From the NCBI RefSeq assembly GCF_008085905.1, contig NZ_VSFF01000019.1, forward strand, positions 1-64,000: a DNA stretch of 64,000 nt. The letters are read 5' to 3'. The notes under the pieces are model-generated. The model was given only the letters and a program-made list of their open reading frames with translations, searched no databases and was not told where the DNA came from. How positions within the stretch are numbered: position 1 is the first letter of the stretch; the number at the start of each line of letters is the position of its first letter. Positions 50,424-58,128 of this stretch are shown here, piece after piece. The position numbers and the translations under genes are program-made. This stretch comes from Actinomadura syzygii (lineage in GTDB: Bacteria; Actinomycetota; Actinomycetes; Streptosporangiales; Streptosporangiaceae).

Positions 50424-51155
50424 ATGACGCTCAGCATGACGCTCAATGGCAGGCGGGCGCTCGTGACGGGCGGCTCGCGGGGGATCGGCGCGGCGATCGT
50501 CCGGCGGCTCGCCCGGGACGGCGCCCGCGTCGTCTTCAGTTACCGGGACGCGAAGCCCGCCGCCGACGCGCTCGTCGAGGAGATTCCGGGAACGGTCGCC
50601 GTCCGCGCCGACCAGGAGGATCCGGCGAGCCTCGACGCCCTTTTCGAGCCCGTCGCGGACGGCCTGGACATCCTCGTCAACAATGCCGCGCTCGTCCCGA
50701 AGACGCCGATCCACGACGTCACCCCGGAGCTGTTCGACCGGGTGATGCTGGTGAACGCGAAATACCCGCTGATGGCGATGCGCCGCGCGGAGCCGCTCAT
50801 GCCGGACGGCGGCCGGATCGTCAACATCTCCACGCTCAACACCGTCCTGCCGATGGCGGAGCTGGCGCTCTATTCGGGGAGCAAGGCGGCGCTGGAGCAG
50901 TTCACGGCGGTCGCGGCACGCGAATTCGGTGCGCGGGACATCACGGTCAACACCGTTTCGCCGGGCGCCACGGACACCGCCGCGCTGCGCGTGGGGAACT
51001 CGCCGGAGAGCCTGGAGCAGACCTCGGTGTTCACCGCGCTCGGACGGATCGGCCAGCCCGCGGACATCGCGGACGTGGTCGCCTTCCTCGCCGGTCCCGA
51101 CGCGCGCTGGATCACCGGCCAGAACATCCGCGCGACCGGCGGCCTCCTCCTCTAG
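50424..51155 (+). CDS. short-chain dehydrogenase/reductase (243 aa)
   Basis: Classical SDR: cofactor loop LVTGGSRGIGAA (~13-24), ILVNNAA, the N-S-Y-K set with IVNIS and YSGSKAAL, then VSPGATDT and the end ITGQNIRATGG. An arginine after the loop serine (GSRGIG) and FSYRD suggest NADPH use. Substrate unknown. ATG 50424 has GGGGG upstream; ATG 50436 is an alternative. Its stop overlaps by 4 bp the end of the convergent TerC gene. Confidence 0.92.
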   Translation: MTLSMTLNGRRALVTGGSRGIGAAIVRRLARDGARVVFSYRDAKPAADALVEEIPGTVAVRADQEDPASLDALFEPVADGLDILVNNAALVPKTPIHDVTPELFDRVMLVNAKYPLMAMRRAEPLMPDGGRIVNISTLNTVLPMAELALYSGSKAALEQFTAVAAREFGARDITVNTVSPGATDTAALRVGNSPESLEQTSVFTALGRIGQPADIADVVAFLAGPDARWITGQNIRATGGLLL

Positions 51156-52171
51156 TGGTGGACCGGTTCCTCTTCGCGCGGCTTCTTCTCGCGGCGCTTC
51201 CGCAGAGAGCCCGCCTGCGCCTTCTCCTCCGGATGGTGGTGGACGCGCACCAGGCTCGCCCCCGTCGTGATCAGCAGGATCAGCAGGATCACGCCCAGCG
51301 AGAAGGGCGTCGGGATCTCGGGCACCGAATGGGAGACGTCCTCATGCAGGAACTGCAGGATCAGCTTCACGCCGATGAACCCGAGAATCGTGGACAGACC
51401 GATCGACAGATAGACGAGCCGTTCCAGCAGCCCCTCGATGAGGAAGTAGAGGGCGCGCAGGCCGAGGAGCGCGAACGCGTTGGCGGTGAACACGAGGAAC
51501 GGGTCCTTCGTCACGCCGAAAACGGCCGGGATCGAGTCGAGCGCGAACAGGACGTCCGTGCTGCCGATCGCGACGAAGACGAGGAGGAGCGGCGTCATGA
51601 CGCGCCGCCCGTCCTCGTGGGCGAGCATTCGCCCGCCGTGGAAATCGTCGCTCACCGGCAGGATCTTGCGGGCGCGGCGGACGAGGAAGGTGTCCTCCAC
51701 GTCGGGCTGCTCGTTGCGGTGCCGGACGAGTTGCACCGCCGTCCAGATCAGGATCAGCCCGAACAGCAGGAACGTGAACGAGAAAAGGTTGATCGCCGCC
51801 GCGCCGATCGCGATCAGCACCGCCCGCAGCGCCAGCGCGGCCGCGATGCCGAACAGCAGGGTCCGCTGCTGGAACTCGGCGGGCACGGCGAACCGCGCCA
51901 TGATGATCACGAAGACGAACAGGTTGTCGACGGACAGGCTCTTCTCCACGATCCATCCGGAGAAGTACTCGGTGCCCGCCGTCCCGCCGCCGACCGCCCA
52001 CACGGCGAGGCCGAAGAGGAGGGCGACCGCGATGTAGAACACCGACCAGAACGCCGCCTCGCGGATCTCGACCCGGTGCGGGCGGCGGACGGCCACCAGC
52101 AGGTCGAACACGAAGAGCGCGATGATCAGGCCGATCGTCGCGGCCCAGGCCCAGGCGGGTACGTCGACCAT
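51152..52171 (-). CDS. TerC/Alx-family membrane protein (339 aa)
   Basis: About nine TM segments with the conserved acidic motifs GWIVEKSLSVDNLFVFVIIM and GSTDVLFALDSIPAVFGVT, which mark the TerC family. Members are linked to tellurite resistance and to manganese export with secreted enzymes. The last ~35 residues are charged and cytosolic. No yybP-ykoY (manganese) riboswitch-like structure was seen upstream. Divergent from the DUF2238-like gene (146 bp). Confidence 0.94.
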   Translation of the reverse strand: MVDVPAWAWAATIGLIIALFVFDLLVAVRRPHRVEIREAAFWSVFYIAVALLFGLAVWAVGGGTAGTEYFSGWIVEKSLSVDNLFVFVIIMARFAVPAEFQQRTLLFGIAAALALRAVLIAIGAAAINLFSFTFLLFGLILIWTAVQLVRHRNEQPDVEDTFLVRRARKILPVSDDFHGGRMLAHEDGRRVMTPLLLVFVAIGSTDVLFALDSIPAVFGVTKDPFLVFTANAFALLGLRALYFLIEGLLERLVYLSIGLSTILGFIGVKLILQFLHEDVSHSVPEIPTPFSLGVILLILLITTGASLVRVHHHPEEKAQAGSLRKRREKKPREEEPVHH

Positions 52172-52317
52172 CCGGCTGCTCCACTCGGTTCGGGGCGTCG
52201 GCAGTCCTATTTCCGATCTACGGCGCTTCTACCGCGCGCGGGACGGCGCACGCACTCAGACGAACATGAGTATCCGCGCAGATGTCGCGACACCGCGCGG
52301 GCGGTCATCCTCGACTC

Positions 52318-53088
52318 ATGCACAGTTCTCGCTGGCGGGCGCCGGCGCTCGCCGCCAAGGCGGCCCTGGCCGCGCTCCTCGCGCTCGCCGTCGCGTTCCC
52401 CGAATGGGACCGGTTCGCGGACAAGGCCATGGGCGCCCGCGCGGTCGCCTATCCGGCCGCCGTCATGGTGGTCGCCCTCGGCTGGGCGCTGCGGGGGCGC
52501 GCCCGGCCGTTCCCCTGGGACATCGACCTTCTCGTCACCGCGCCGTTCGTCATCGACGTCGGCGGAAACGCCGCCGACCTCTACGACTCGATCGGCTGGT
52601 TCGACGACGCCTGCCATTTCGGCAACTGGGCCCTGCTGTGCGCGGCCGCCGGGATCGCGCTGCGGAGATGGGGCGGCCTCTCGTCCTGGACGCTCGGCCT
52701 CTGCTGCGCCGGAATCGGCGCCATCACCGCGATCGTCTGGGAATTCGTCGAGTACGAGCTGTTCATCCTCGACACCCCCGAATCGGTCACCGCCTACCGC
52801 GACACCATCGGGGACCTGATGCTCGGGCTCACCGGCGCGGTCGTCGCGGGCCTCGCCCTCGCCGTCCGCACCCGCCGCGCGGCGGACGCCCGGTCAGTAG
52901 ACGAGCGCCTGGACGCCGTCCATCGTGATCTCCTCGACGAAGGTCGGCGCCCCGGCGATGCGGACGCCGGGCAGGACGTCGTCCGGCCCGATCCCGCGGC
53001 GGGCGGCGCACTGCGTGCAGAGGGTGACGCGCCCGGTCGCGAGGATGACGGACAGCAGGTCGTCGAGGGGGGTGGCGTGCGGCAGTGA
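52318..53088 (+). CDS. DUF2238/YjdF-like membrane protein with antisense-overlapping tail (256 aa)
   Basis: Five or six TM segments. Motifs DVGGNAADLYDSIGWFDDACH, AIVWEFVEYELFIL and AYRDTIGDLMLGLTGA fit the DUF2238 family, which has no known function. The hydrophobic part ends near residue 192. The frame then runs on ~65 residues, opposite the DsrE-like gene on the other strand, and looks like unselected read-through (RRPGDADAGQDVVRPDP). So either the protein has a meaningless tail or an upstream stop was lost. Confidence 0.8.
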   Translation: MHSSRWRAPALAAKAALAALLALAVAFPEWDRFADKAMGARAVAYPAAVMVVALGWALRGRARPFPWDIDLLVTAPFVIDVGGNAADLYDSIGWFDDACHFGNWALLCAAAGIALRRWGGLSSWTLGLCCAGIGAITAIVWEFVEYELFILDTPESVTAYRDTIGDLMLGLTGAVVAGLALAVRTRRAADARSVDERLDAVHRDLLDEGRRPGDADAGQDVVRPDPAAGGALRAEGDAPGREDDGQQVVEGGGVRQ

Positions 53089-53256
53089 GAACCCGGCGGC
53101 GCGCCCCGGCAGCGCGAACCACGCGGACTCGCCGGTCAGCCACAGCGACACCGGGACGCCGCTCGCCGCGGCCGCCGCCGCGACCGTGAACGCCTGGTTG
53201 CAGCGCTCGGGCGCGTCCGCGCCCGCCGTCACCTTGATCACCAGTGGTCTCGCCAT
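52894..53256 (-). CDS. DsrE/DsrF-like family protein (120 aa)
   Basis: Single-domain DsrE fold: KVTAGADAPERCNQAFTVAAAA, GVPVSLWLTGESAW, a CTQCAARRGI segment with two cysteines where sulfur-carrier members have active cysteines, and the end GAPTFVEEI. Possible sulfur-relay or small-molecule role. ATG 53256 (MARPLVIKVT) is preferred to the upstream in-frame one. Its 3' 195 nt are antisense to the end of the DUF2238-like gene. Confidence 0.85.
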   Translation of the reverse strand: MARPLVIKVTAGADAPERCNQAFTVAAAAAASGVPVSLWLTGESAWFALPGRAAGFSLPHATPLDDLLSVILATGRVTLCTQCAARRGIGPDDVLPGVRIAGAPTFVEEITMDGVQALVY

Positions 53257-53320
53257 GCCTCGCACTCTAGTGGGGCCGTCCCGCGTAGCATCCCGCTATG
53301 GATCAGCGGAGGGGACGGGC

Positions 53321-53419
53321 ATGAGCGGGATGGTGAACGCGGGGATTCTCGTCCTCTTCCTGGGCGTCACGGCGGTCGCCGCCGTCCTCCTCGTGGTCCG
53401 GCTCGGCCGCCTCCGCTAG
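53321..53419 (+). CDS. small single-TM protein (32 aa)
   Basis: A 32-residue protein that is almost one TM helix (VNAGILVLFLGVTAVAAVLL) with a basic end (VRLGRLR). GGAGGGG lies six to seven bases before the ATG, and a TAGCAT -10-like box at 53286-53291 would give a short leader, so expression signals are good for so short a frame. Function unknown. Confidence 0.55.
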   Translation: MSGMVNAGILVLFLGVTAVAAVLLVVRLGRLR

Positions 53420-53503
53420 GAGGGACGCCCCGGACCACGGCAACGCGGACCATCACAACGGGAACTACGGCAACGGCGCCCGCCGCCGCTACGCTCGATG
53501 CCC

Positions 53504-53989
53504 ATGGATCCTGAGCTGCACCCGGACCTTGAGCCCCTGGAGTTCCTGCTCGGCACGTGGGAGGGCGCCGGTGTCGGCGGCTATCCCACGATCGAGTCGT
53601 TCAACTTCGGCCAGGAACTGTCCTTCACCCACAACGGGAAGCCGTTTCTGATCTACTCCAGCCGGACGTGGCTGATCGAGCCGGACGGCACCCTCGGACG
53701 TCCGCTCGCCACGGAGACGGGGTACTGGCGGGCGCGTCCGAACAACGAGGTCGAGGTGACCCTCGCCCATCCGACCGGGATCGTGGAGATCTACGTCGGG
53801 ACGGTCGCGTTCAGCCGCGTCGAGCTGCAGACGGACGTCGTCGCGCGCACCCAGTCGGCCAAGGAGGTGACGTCCGGCCACCGCCTCTACGGGATGATCG
53901 GCGAGGACCTCGGTTGGGCGTACGACATGGGGGCGGTGGGGCAGAAGCTCCAGTCGCACCTGTCCGCGCAGCTCAAGCGCGTCGCGTGA
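53504..53989 (+). CDS. nitrobindin-family heme-binding beta-barrel protein (161 aa)
   Basis: Ten-stranded barrel of the nitrobindin/DUF1794 family (peroxynitrite isomerase). The GxWxGxG motif appears as GTWEGAG (residues 17-23). The axial-ligand histidine is near the C-terminus in LQSHLSAQLKRV. Other family pieces are FLIYSSRTWL and ETGYWR. A TACGCT -10-like box ends 8 nt before ATG 53504, pointing to a leaderless message from that ATG rather than from ATG 53498. Likely scavenges reactive nitrogen species. Confidence 0.88.
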   Translation: MDPELHPDLEPLEFLLGTWEGAGVGGYPTIESFNFGQELSFTHNGKPFLIYSSRTWLIEPDGTLGRPLATETGYWRARPNNEVEVTLAHPTGIVEIYVGTVAFSRVELQTDVVARTQSAKEVTSGHRLYGMIGEDLGWAYDMGAVGQKLQSHLSAQLKRVA

Positions 53990-54019
53990 GAGCGGTCGAG
54001 GCGCCCTGGAAATGAGCGA

Positions 54020-54080
54020 TCCCCGGACCTTCCCGCCATGGGGCGAGACGATGGACAGGACGGGTCCATCGGTCCGGGGA
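54020..54080. terminator. nested hairpin between nitrobindin gene and a short minus-strand ORF
   Basis: Outer 10-bp perfect stem (54020-54029 with 54071-54080) encloses an inner 6-bp stem (54051-54056 with 54064-54069). It lies 30 nt after the nitrobindin stop and could also end a minus-strand transcript coming from ~54228. Confidence 0.6.
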
Positions 54081-54163
54081 CCGGGTAACTGCCTGGTATT
54101 CGCCGGTCACCGTCGCGACCGGTTGCCACCGCTACGAGCGGCGGCGCCGAGGCGGAACGGCGA

Positions 54164-54202
54164 CTAGCTGACAGCCACCTCGCGAGTCCTACAATCAACC
54201 AT
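54164..54202 (-). CDS. 12-codon ORF with its own promoter and strong ribosome site
   Basis: The peptide is MVDCRTREVAVS. Before its ATG stands AAAGGAGGTGG, an almost perfect Shine-Dalgarno with ~8-nt spacing. Upstream on the same strand, TACGTT (54240-54235) and TTGCCT (54264-54259) are 18 nt apart and fit -10 and -35. No larger gene follows; a nested hairpin lies at 54080-54020. It could be a regulatory peptide, an attenuator-type leader for the hairpin RNA, or an unknown micropeptide. A single cysteine near the start invites a cysteine-sensing idea, which is speculative. Confidence 0.5.
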   Translation of the reverse strand: MVDCRTREVAVS

Positions 54203-54316
54203 TGCTTGGACCACCTCCTTTCGCGCGTGACTCGAACGTATGCGAGCCCCGCGCGGAGAGGCAAGTGAGTTTCCGGCGAGCGAACAAGAACCGGATGGGC
54301 ACCCCGGGCCGGGATC

Positions 54317-54322
54317 TAGACT
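54317..54322 (+). promoter_or_regulatory. TAGACT -10 box of a leaderless fur-family gene
   Basis: TAGACT lies 6 nt before ATG 54329, the classic spacing for leaderless transcripts in actinobacteria. No usable ribosome site fits the ATG. A second such box, TAACCT (54743-54748), precedes ygfZ by 6 nt and contains the stop codon of this gene. Confidence 0.55.
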
Positions 54323-54328
54323 CGGAGC

Positions 54329-54745
54329 ATGGTCGAGTCGTGGCAGGAGGAGCTGCGGGCGAAGGGGTACCGGGTCACCCCCCAGCGCCAGTTGGTCCTC
54401 GAAGCTGTCACCAACCTGGAGCACGCGACCCCCGAGGAGATCTGCACGGAGGTGCAGCGCACCGCCCGCGGCGTGAACATCTCCACCGTGTACCGGACGC
54501 TCGAACTCCTCGAAGAGCTCGGGTTGGTCAAGCACGCCCATCTCGGGCACGGACCGCCGAACTACCACCTCGCCGCCGAGGCCGAGCACATCCACCTGGT
54601 GTGCCGGGGCTGCGAGACCGTCGAGGACGTCGACCCCCGCGCCGCGGCCGGTCTCGCGGACGTCCTCGCCCGCGACTACGGCTTCGAGACGGACGTGCAC
54701 CACCTCACCGTCTACGGACGGTGCAAGGACTGCCGCGCGACATAA
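54329..54745 (+). CDS. Fur-family metal-dependent regulator (138 aa)
   Basis: Winged helix (GYRVTPQRQLVLEAV, VNISTVYRTLELLEELGL) followed by a dimerisation domain with metal ligands: HIHLVCRGC and CKDC form the structural zinc site, and H-x-H near EAEHIHL and DVHHLTV give others. Zur or FurB-type (zinc) is more likely than iron Fur, but this cannot be settled here. It starts with a leaderless -10 box. The ygfZ gene follows after 9 bp, a pairing seen in other actinomycetes. Confidence 0.93.
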   Translation: MVESWQEELRAKGYRVTPQRQLVLEAVTNLEHATPEEICTEVQRTARGVNISTVYRTLELLEELGLVKHAHLGHGPPNYHLAAEAEHIHLVCRGCETVEDVDPRAAAGLADVLARDYGFETDVHHLTVYGRCKDCRAT

Positions 54746-54754
54746 CCTGGACGC

Positions 54755-55738
54755 ATGGAGAGCCCGTTGCTGAAGTCGCCAGGAGCCGTCCCCGCGGACG
54801 CGCCCGACCAGGAGGTCGCCGCCCACTACGGGGAGCCGTCCCAGGAGCAACGCGCCCTGGCGGAGGGCGCCGCCTTCGTCGACCGGAGCAACCGGGGCGT
54901 GGTGCGGGTCTCCGGGCCCGACCGGCTGAGCTGGCTGCACAGCCTGCTGAGCCAGCACCTGGACGGCCTGAAGCCGTTCGAGCCGACCGAGGCGCTGCTG
55001 CTCGGCCCCAACGGGCACATCGAGAACCACCTCTTCCTGATCGACGACGGCGAGGCCGCGTGGGCGCACGTCGAGCCGGGGTCGGCGGCGCCGCTCGTCG
55101 AGTTCCTCGACCGGATGCGGTTCATGCTCCGCGTCGAGGTCGCCGACGTGTCCGACGAGTTCATGGTGATCACCGGCCCCGAGTCCCCGGAGGGCGGCCT
55201 GGCCTGGCCGGACGTCGCCGGGACGGTCACCCGGATCGTCCCGCGCGGCGAGTTCCCCGAAGGGCTCCGCCCGGCGGGCCTCTGGGCGTACGAGGCGCTG
55301 CGGATCGCCGGGCACCGGCCGCGCTTCGGGCTCGACACCGACCACAGGACCATCCCGCACGAGGCGGGGTTCGTGGAGACGGCCGTCCATCTGAACAAGG
55401 GCTGCTACCGGGGGCAGGAGACGGTCGCCCGCGTCCACAACCTGGGGCGTCCGCCGCGCCGCCTCGTGTTCCTGCACCTGGACGGCAGCGTCGACCGGCT
55501 GCCCGCGCACGGCGACCCGGTCGAGGTCCCCGGCGGGCGGACGGTCGGGTTCGTCGGGACGGCGGCCCGCCACCACGAGCTGGGGCCGGTCGCGTTGGCG
55601 CTGGTCAAACGCAACGTCCCGGTCGACGCCGAACTCCTGGCGGGCGGCGTGGCGGCGGCGCAGGAGATCGTCGTCTCGCCGGACACCGGCGCGAACGCCA
55701 AGATCGAACTGCGCCGGCGGCCCGCGCGGCACGGGTAG
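54755..55738 (+). CDS. ygfZ: YgfZ/GcvT-domain folate-binding protein (327 aa)
   Basis: Folate-dependent protein that helps make or repair iron-sulfur clusters. The signature K-G-C-Y-x-G-Q-E appears as NKGCYRGQETVAR (~214-225); VRVSGPDRLSWLHSLLSQ is the N-terminal GcvT-type motif. Full length. The -10-like TAACCT six bases before the ATG suggests an independent leaderless transcript besides read-through from fur. An 11-bp direct repeat (GCACGGGTAGC at 55729 and 55747) covers its stop codon and repeats it 18 bp later. Confidence 0.93.
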   Translation: MESPLLKSPGAVPADAPDQEVAAHYGEPSQEQRALAEGAAFVDRSNRGVVRVSGPDRLSWLHSLLSQHLDGLKPFEPTEALLLGPNGHIENHLFLIDDGEAAWAHVEPGSAAPLVEFLDRMRFMLRVEVADVSDEFMVITGPESPEGGLAWPDVAGTVTRIVPRGEFPEGLRPAGLWAYEALRIAGHRPRFGLDTDHRTIPHEAGFVETAVHLNKGCYRGQETVARVHNLGRPPRRLVFLHLDGSVDRLPAHGDPVEVPGGRTVGFVGTAARHHELGPVALALVKRNVPVDAELLAGGVAAAQEIVVSPDTGANAKIELRRRPARHG

Positions 55739-55836
55739 CGCGAGGAGCACGGGTAGCACCCGCATCCCCTGGGCAATATCGTCGGGTATAGACGATTTTC
55801 AACCGGCCACCGCTCGGGGAGGTGGGGTTCCTACCG

Positions 55837-56319
55837 ATGGTCGCGAACCTGGGGGAGGATGAGCCGTCGGCGTCCCGCAAGGGGGCCCGGCGGCTTCCGC
55901 GTAGGGAGTCCGCGCTCGTGTGGTGGGCCCTGTTCGCGGCGTTCGCGGGCGTCGCCCTGTGGCTGCATTCGTGGCGCATTGCGCTGCTCGGGCTGCTCAC
56001 GTGGTGCCTTTACGAGTTCCTGCTCGTCCCCACGCTGTGCCGGGTGCTGAAGGTGCAGGGGCATCCGTGCACGAAACGGGTTCGCGGACGGTTGTTCGCC
56101 TGCGGGCCCGCGCACCAGCAGTTGAAGTCCGATGCGCTGTGGCGGCTGGTCTGGCTGCGCAACCCGTTCCAGAAAGGCGACGTGGAACACGAGCCGGGCG
56201 GGGTCGTCTACTCGTCGGACGTGCGCGGACGCCTGACCTCGGTCGACAAGACCCTCATCGTCCTCGCCCTCCTCGGGACGATCGGGACCCTGGTCGGAAT
56301 GGTGTACGGCTTCCGCTGA
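55837..56319 (+). CDS. conserved three-TM membrane protein (160 aa)
   Basis: Family not recognised. TM segments lie at ~27-46, ~50-72 (WRIALLGLLTWCLYEFLLVP) and ~136-157. Between the last two is a cytosolic loop with CTKRVRGRLFACGP, ALWRLVWLRNPFQ and two cysteines. The start at ATG 55837 is chosen; GTG 55822 overlaps its own ribosome-site-like GGGGAGG. It follows ygfZ by ~100 bp and converges with dtd (9 bp). Confidence 0.75.
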   Translation: MVANLGEDEPSASRKGARRLPRRESALVWWALFAAFAGVALWLHSWRIALLGLLTWCLYEFLLVPTLCRVLKVQGHPCTKRVRGRLFACGPAHQQLKSDALWRLVWLRNPFQKGDVEHEPGGVVYSSDVRGRLTSVDKTLIVLALLGTIGTLVGMVYGFR

Positions 56320-56328
56320 CCGCCGTCC

Positions 56329-56754
56329 TCAGAATTCCAGGATGAGGGTGATCGGGCCGTCGTTGACGAGGGCGACCTTCATGTCCGCGCCGAACCGGCC
56401 CGTCTCCACCTTGGCTCCGAGGTTCCGCAGTTCGTGGACGACCGCGTCCACCAGCGGCTCGGCGACCGGGCCGGGCGCGGCGGCCGTCCACGTCGGGCGG
56501 CGGCCTTTCCGCGTGTCCCCGTAAAGGGTGAACTGGCTCACGACGAGGAGGGGCGCGTTCAGGTCGGAGCACGATTTCTCGTCCTCCAGAATGCGCAGGC
56601 CCCACAGCTTCGCGGCGAGTTTCCGGGCCTTGGCGGGGTCGTCGTCGTGCGTCACGCCGACGAGGACCATCAGCCCCGGGCCCTCGACCGCGCCGACGAC
56701 GCGCCCGTCCACGGACACGCTGGCCTGGCTCACCCTCTGGACTACAGCACGCAT
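56329..56754 (-). CDS. dtd: D-aminoacyl-tRNA deacylase (141 aa)
   Basis: Homodimeric editing enzyme removing D-amino acids (and glycine from tRNA-Ala) from tRNA. The start MRAVVQRVSQASVSVDG, the SQFTLYGD motif and the Gly-cisPro motif in NDGPITL are all present. Full length. The ATG at 56754 lies 19 bp from the divergent BKACE ATG, leaving almost no leader; CAGAAT 8 nt upstream is a possible -10 for a leaderless message. Confidence 0.97.
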   Translation of the reverse strand: MRAVVQRVSQASVSVDGRVVGAVEGPGLMVLVGVTHDDDPAKARKLAAKLWGLRILEDEKSCSDLNAPLLVVSQFTLYGDTRKGRRPTWTAAAPGPVAEPLVDAVVHELRNLGAKVETGRFGADMKVALVNDGPITLILEF

Positions 56755-56773
56755 GACCATGCATTCTGCCGCC

Positions 56774-57601
56774 ATGGGAGCAACGACGCTCATCACGGTG
56801 GCGCCCACGGGCGCGGAGTCCGCGAAGGCGGACGTCCCGGCCCTGCCCGTCACCCTTGAGGAACTCGTCCAGACGGCCAAGGAGTGCGAGGCGGCCGGCG
56901 CGGCCGTGATCCACGTGCACATCCGCGACGACGACGCGCGGCCGACGCTCGACCCGTCCCGGCTGCGGGACACGGTGACGGCGCTGCGGGAGAGCACGGG
57001 CCTGATCGTCCAGCTCTCCACCGGGGGCGCGGTCACCGACCCGTACGAGGACCGCCTCCGCGTCCTGGACGCGGCCCCCGACATGTGCTCCCTCACCTGC
57101 GGGACGGTCAACTTCGGCAGCGACGTCTTCATGAACCCCTGGCCGTTCATGGTGGAGCTGTACGAGCGGACACAGGAACTGGAGGTCGTCCCAGAGTTCG
57201 AGTTGTTCGACCTGGGACACGTCGCCGCGCTGCACCGCCTCTTGGACAAGCACGGTCTTCCTTACGGCGGCCACGTCCACTGCGACCTGGTGATGGGTGT
57301 CCCTGGGGGCATGCCAGGCGACGCCAGAACATTGGTGGCCGCGGTGGAGGCGCTCCCGTCCGGCTCCACGTGGTCGGCGACGGGCATTGGGCGGACGTCC
57401 TTGCCCGTCATGTTCGCGGCCCTCTCAGCGGGCGGACATCTCCGGGTGGGCATGGAGGACACGGTCACCTTGGCGAAGGGCAAGCCGGTGACGGCGAATG
57501 TCCAGCTGGTGGAGCGCGCCGCCCAGGCGGCCGCCCTGGCGCAACGTCCCGCCATGTCCTCCGCCGACGCCCGCGCACTCCTCGGTACGAAGCCCCGCTG
57601 A
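56774..57601 (+). CDS. BKACE (DUF849) beta-keto acid cleavage enzyme (275 aa)
   Basis: Zinc-dependent enzyme that condenses a beta-keto acid with acetyl-CoA (3-keto-5-aminohexanoate cleavage family). The entry ITVAPTGAE, metal ligands in VIHVHIRDDD and GHVHCDLVMGVPGG, the substrate-side TWSATGIGR and the late glutamate in RVGMEDTV fit the family. The exact keto acid cannot be predicted. ATG 56774 is preferred because the first strand starts there, but in-frame ATGs at 56759 and 56753 exist; the latter would share CATG with the dtd start. A perfect terminator hairpin follows. Confidence 0.88.
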   Translation: MGATTLITVAPTGAESAKADVPALPVTLEELVQTAKECEAAGAAVIHVHIRDDDARPTLDPSRLRDTVTALRESTGLIVQLSTGGAVTDPYEDRLRVLDAAPDMCSLTCGTVNFGSDVFMNPWPFMVELYERTQELEVVPEFELFDLGHVAALHRLLDKHGLPYGGHVHCDLVMGVPGGMPGDARTLVAAVEALPSGSTWSATGIGRTSLPVMFAALSAGGHLRVGMEDTVTLAKGKPVTANVQLVERAAQAAALAQRPAMSSADARALLGTKPR

Positions 57602-58128
57602 CCCACCCGGATAACAGTTCACCGTCAAGGCGGCGCCCTCTCGGCGCCGCCTTGGACGCGTGTGTCGCCGGTGTGGGTGGTCGATGAAGATCAGCCGTAT
57701 GCGAGTTGAATATCCAATGCATGATCTGGTACGAGCCGGTACCGCCGATCGTGTGTCGCTTAATCCGACGGCGGATCGGGACCGCTTTTACCATCTGAGG
57801 TACTCGGCTATACCGGTCCAACGGGATAGATAAATCTCACCCCCTATTTCTGCGGTGATGGCTTCGGCCGGGCATTCGCGCTGGCCGCAGCGCGTGTCCG
57901 AGGGGAAGTTGCATGCGAACTCCGTCCTCATAAGGTCATCTATTAGGGGGTATTGCATACTTGGTATGCGTTGTGGCCGCATGCGGTCAGCACTGCCGTT
58001 TACCTGCGGTTATGTATTCCGAATGATGGATGGCCGGTCGCGGCCACGGGCGGCCTCTTGATCCGGCATCGAAAGTCTTCGCAAGATCAATTCGAACACA
58101 AGGCGTCCAGCCGGAAGTGGAGAAAAGC
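57602..58128. other. 527-bp intergenic region, AT-richer toward its middle
   Basis: After the terminator at 57626-57654 the DNA from ~57690 to 58100 is distinctly less GC-rich and contains several palindromic words (GGTACGAGCCGGTACC at 57730-57745; GCATGCGAAC; GCGTTGTGGCCGCATGC). Nothing here looks like a gene. It should contain the promoter of the secreted protein at 58129 and possibly a regulatory RNA. Confidence 0.5.
57626..57654 (+). terminator. terminator of the BKACE gene
   Basis: Perfect 12-bp stem (57626-57637 with 57643-57654) with the 5-nt loop CTCTC, starting 25 nt after the stop. No T-tract, as is usual in this GC range. Confidence 0.85.

Noticed and set aside
51152..52320. Manganese (yybP-ykoY) riboswitch before the TerC-family gene
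   Set aside because: The 146-bp upstream region lacks the conserved loop sequences and long stems of that class.
57855..57950. Possible tRNA-like folding around GCATGCGAAC
   Set aside because: No GTTCRA T-loop, no acceptor stem pairing and no anticodon stem could be built.
57788..57982. 64-codon minus-strand frame in the AT-richer intergenic region
   Set aside because: Third-position GC is only about 65% against the strongly GC-biased third positions of the genes, there is no ribosome site, and no domain pattern; more likely non-coding.
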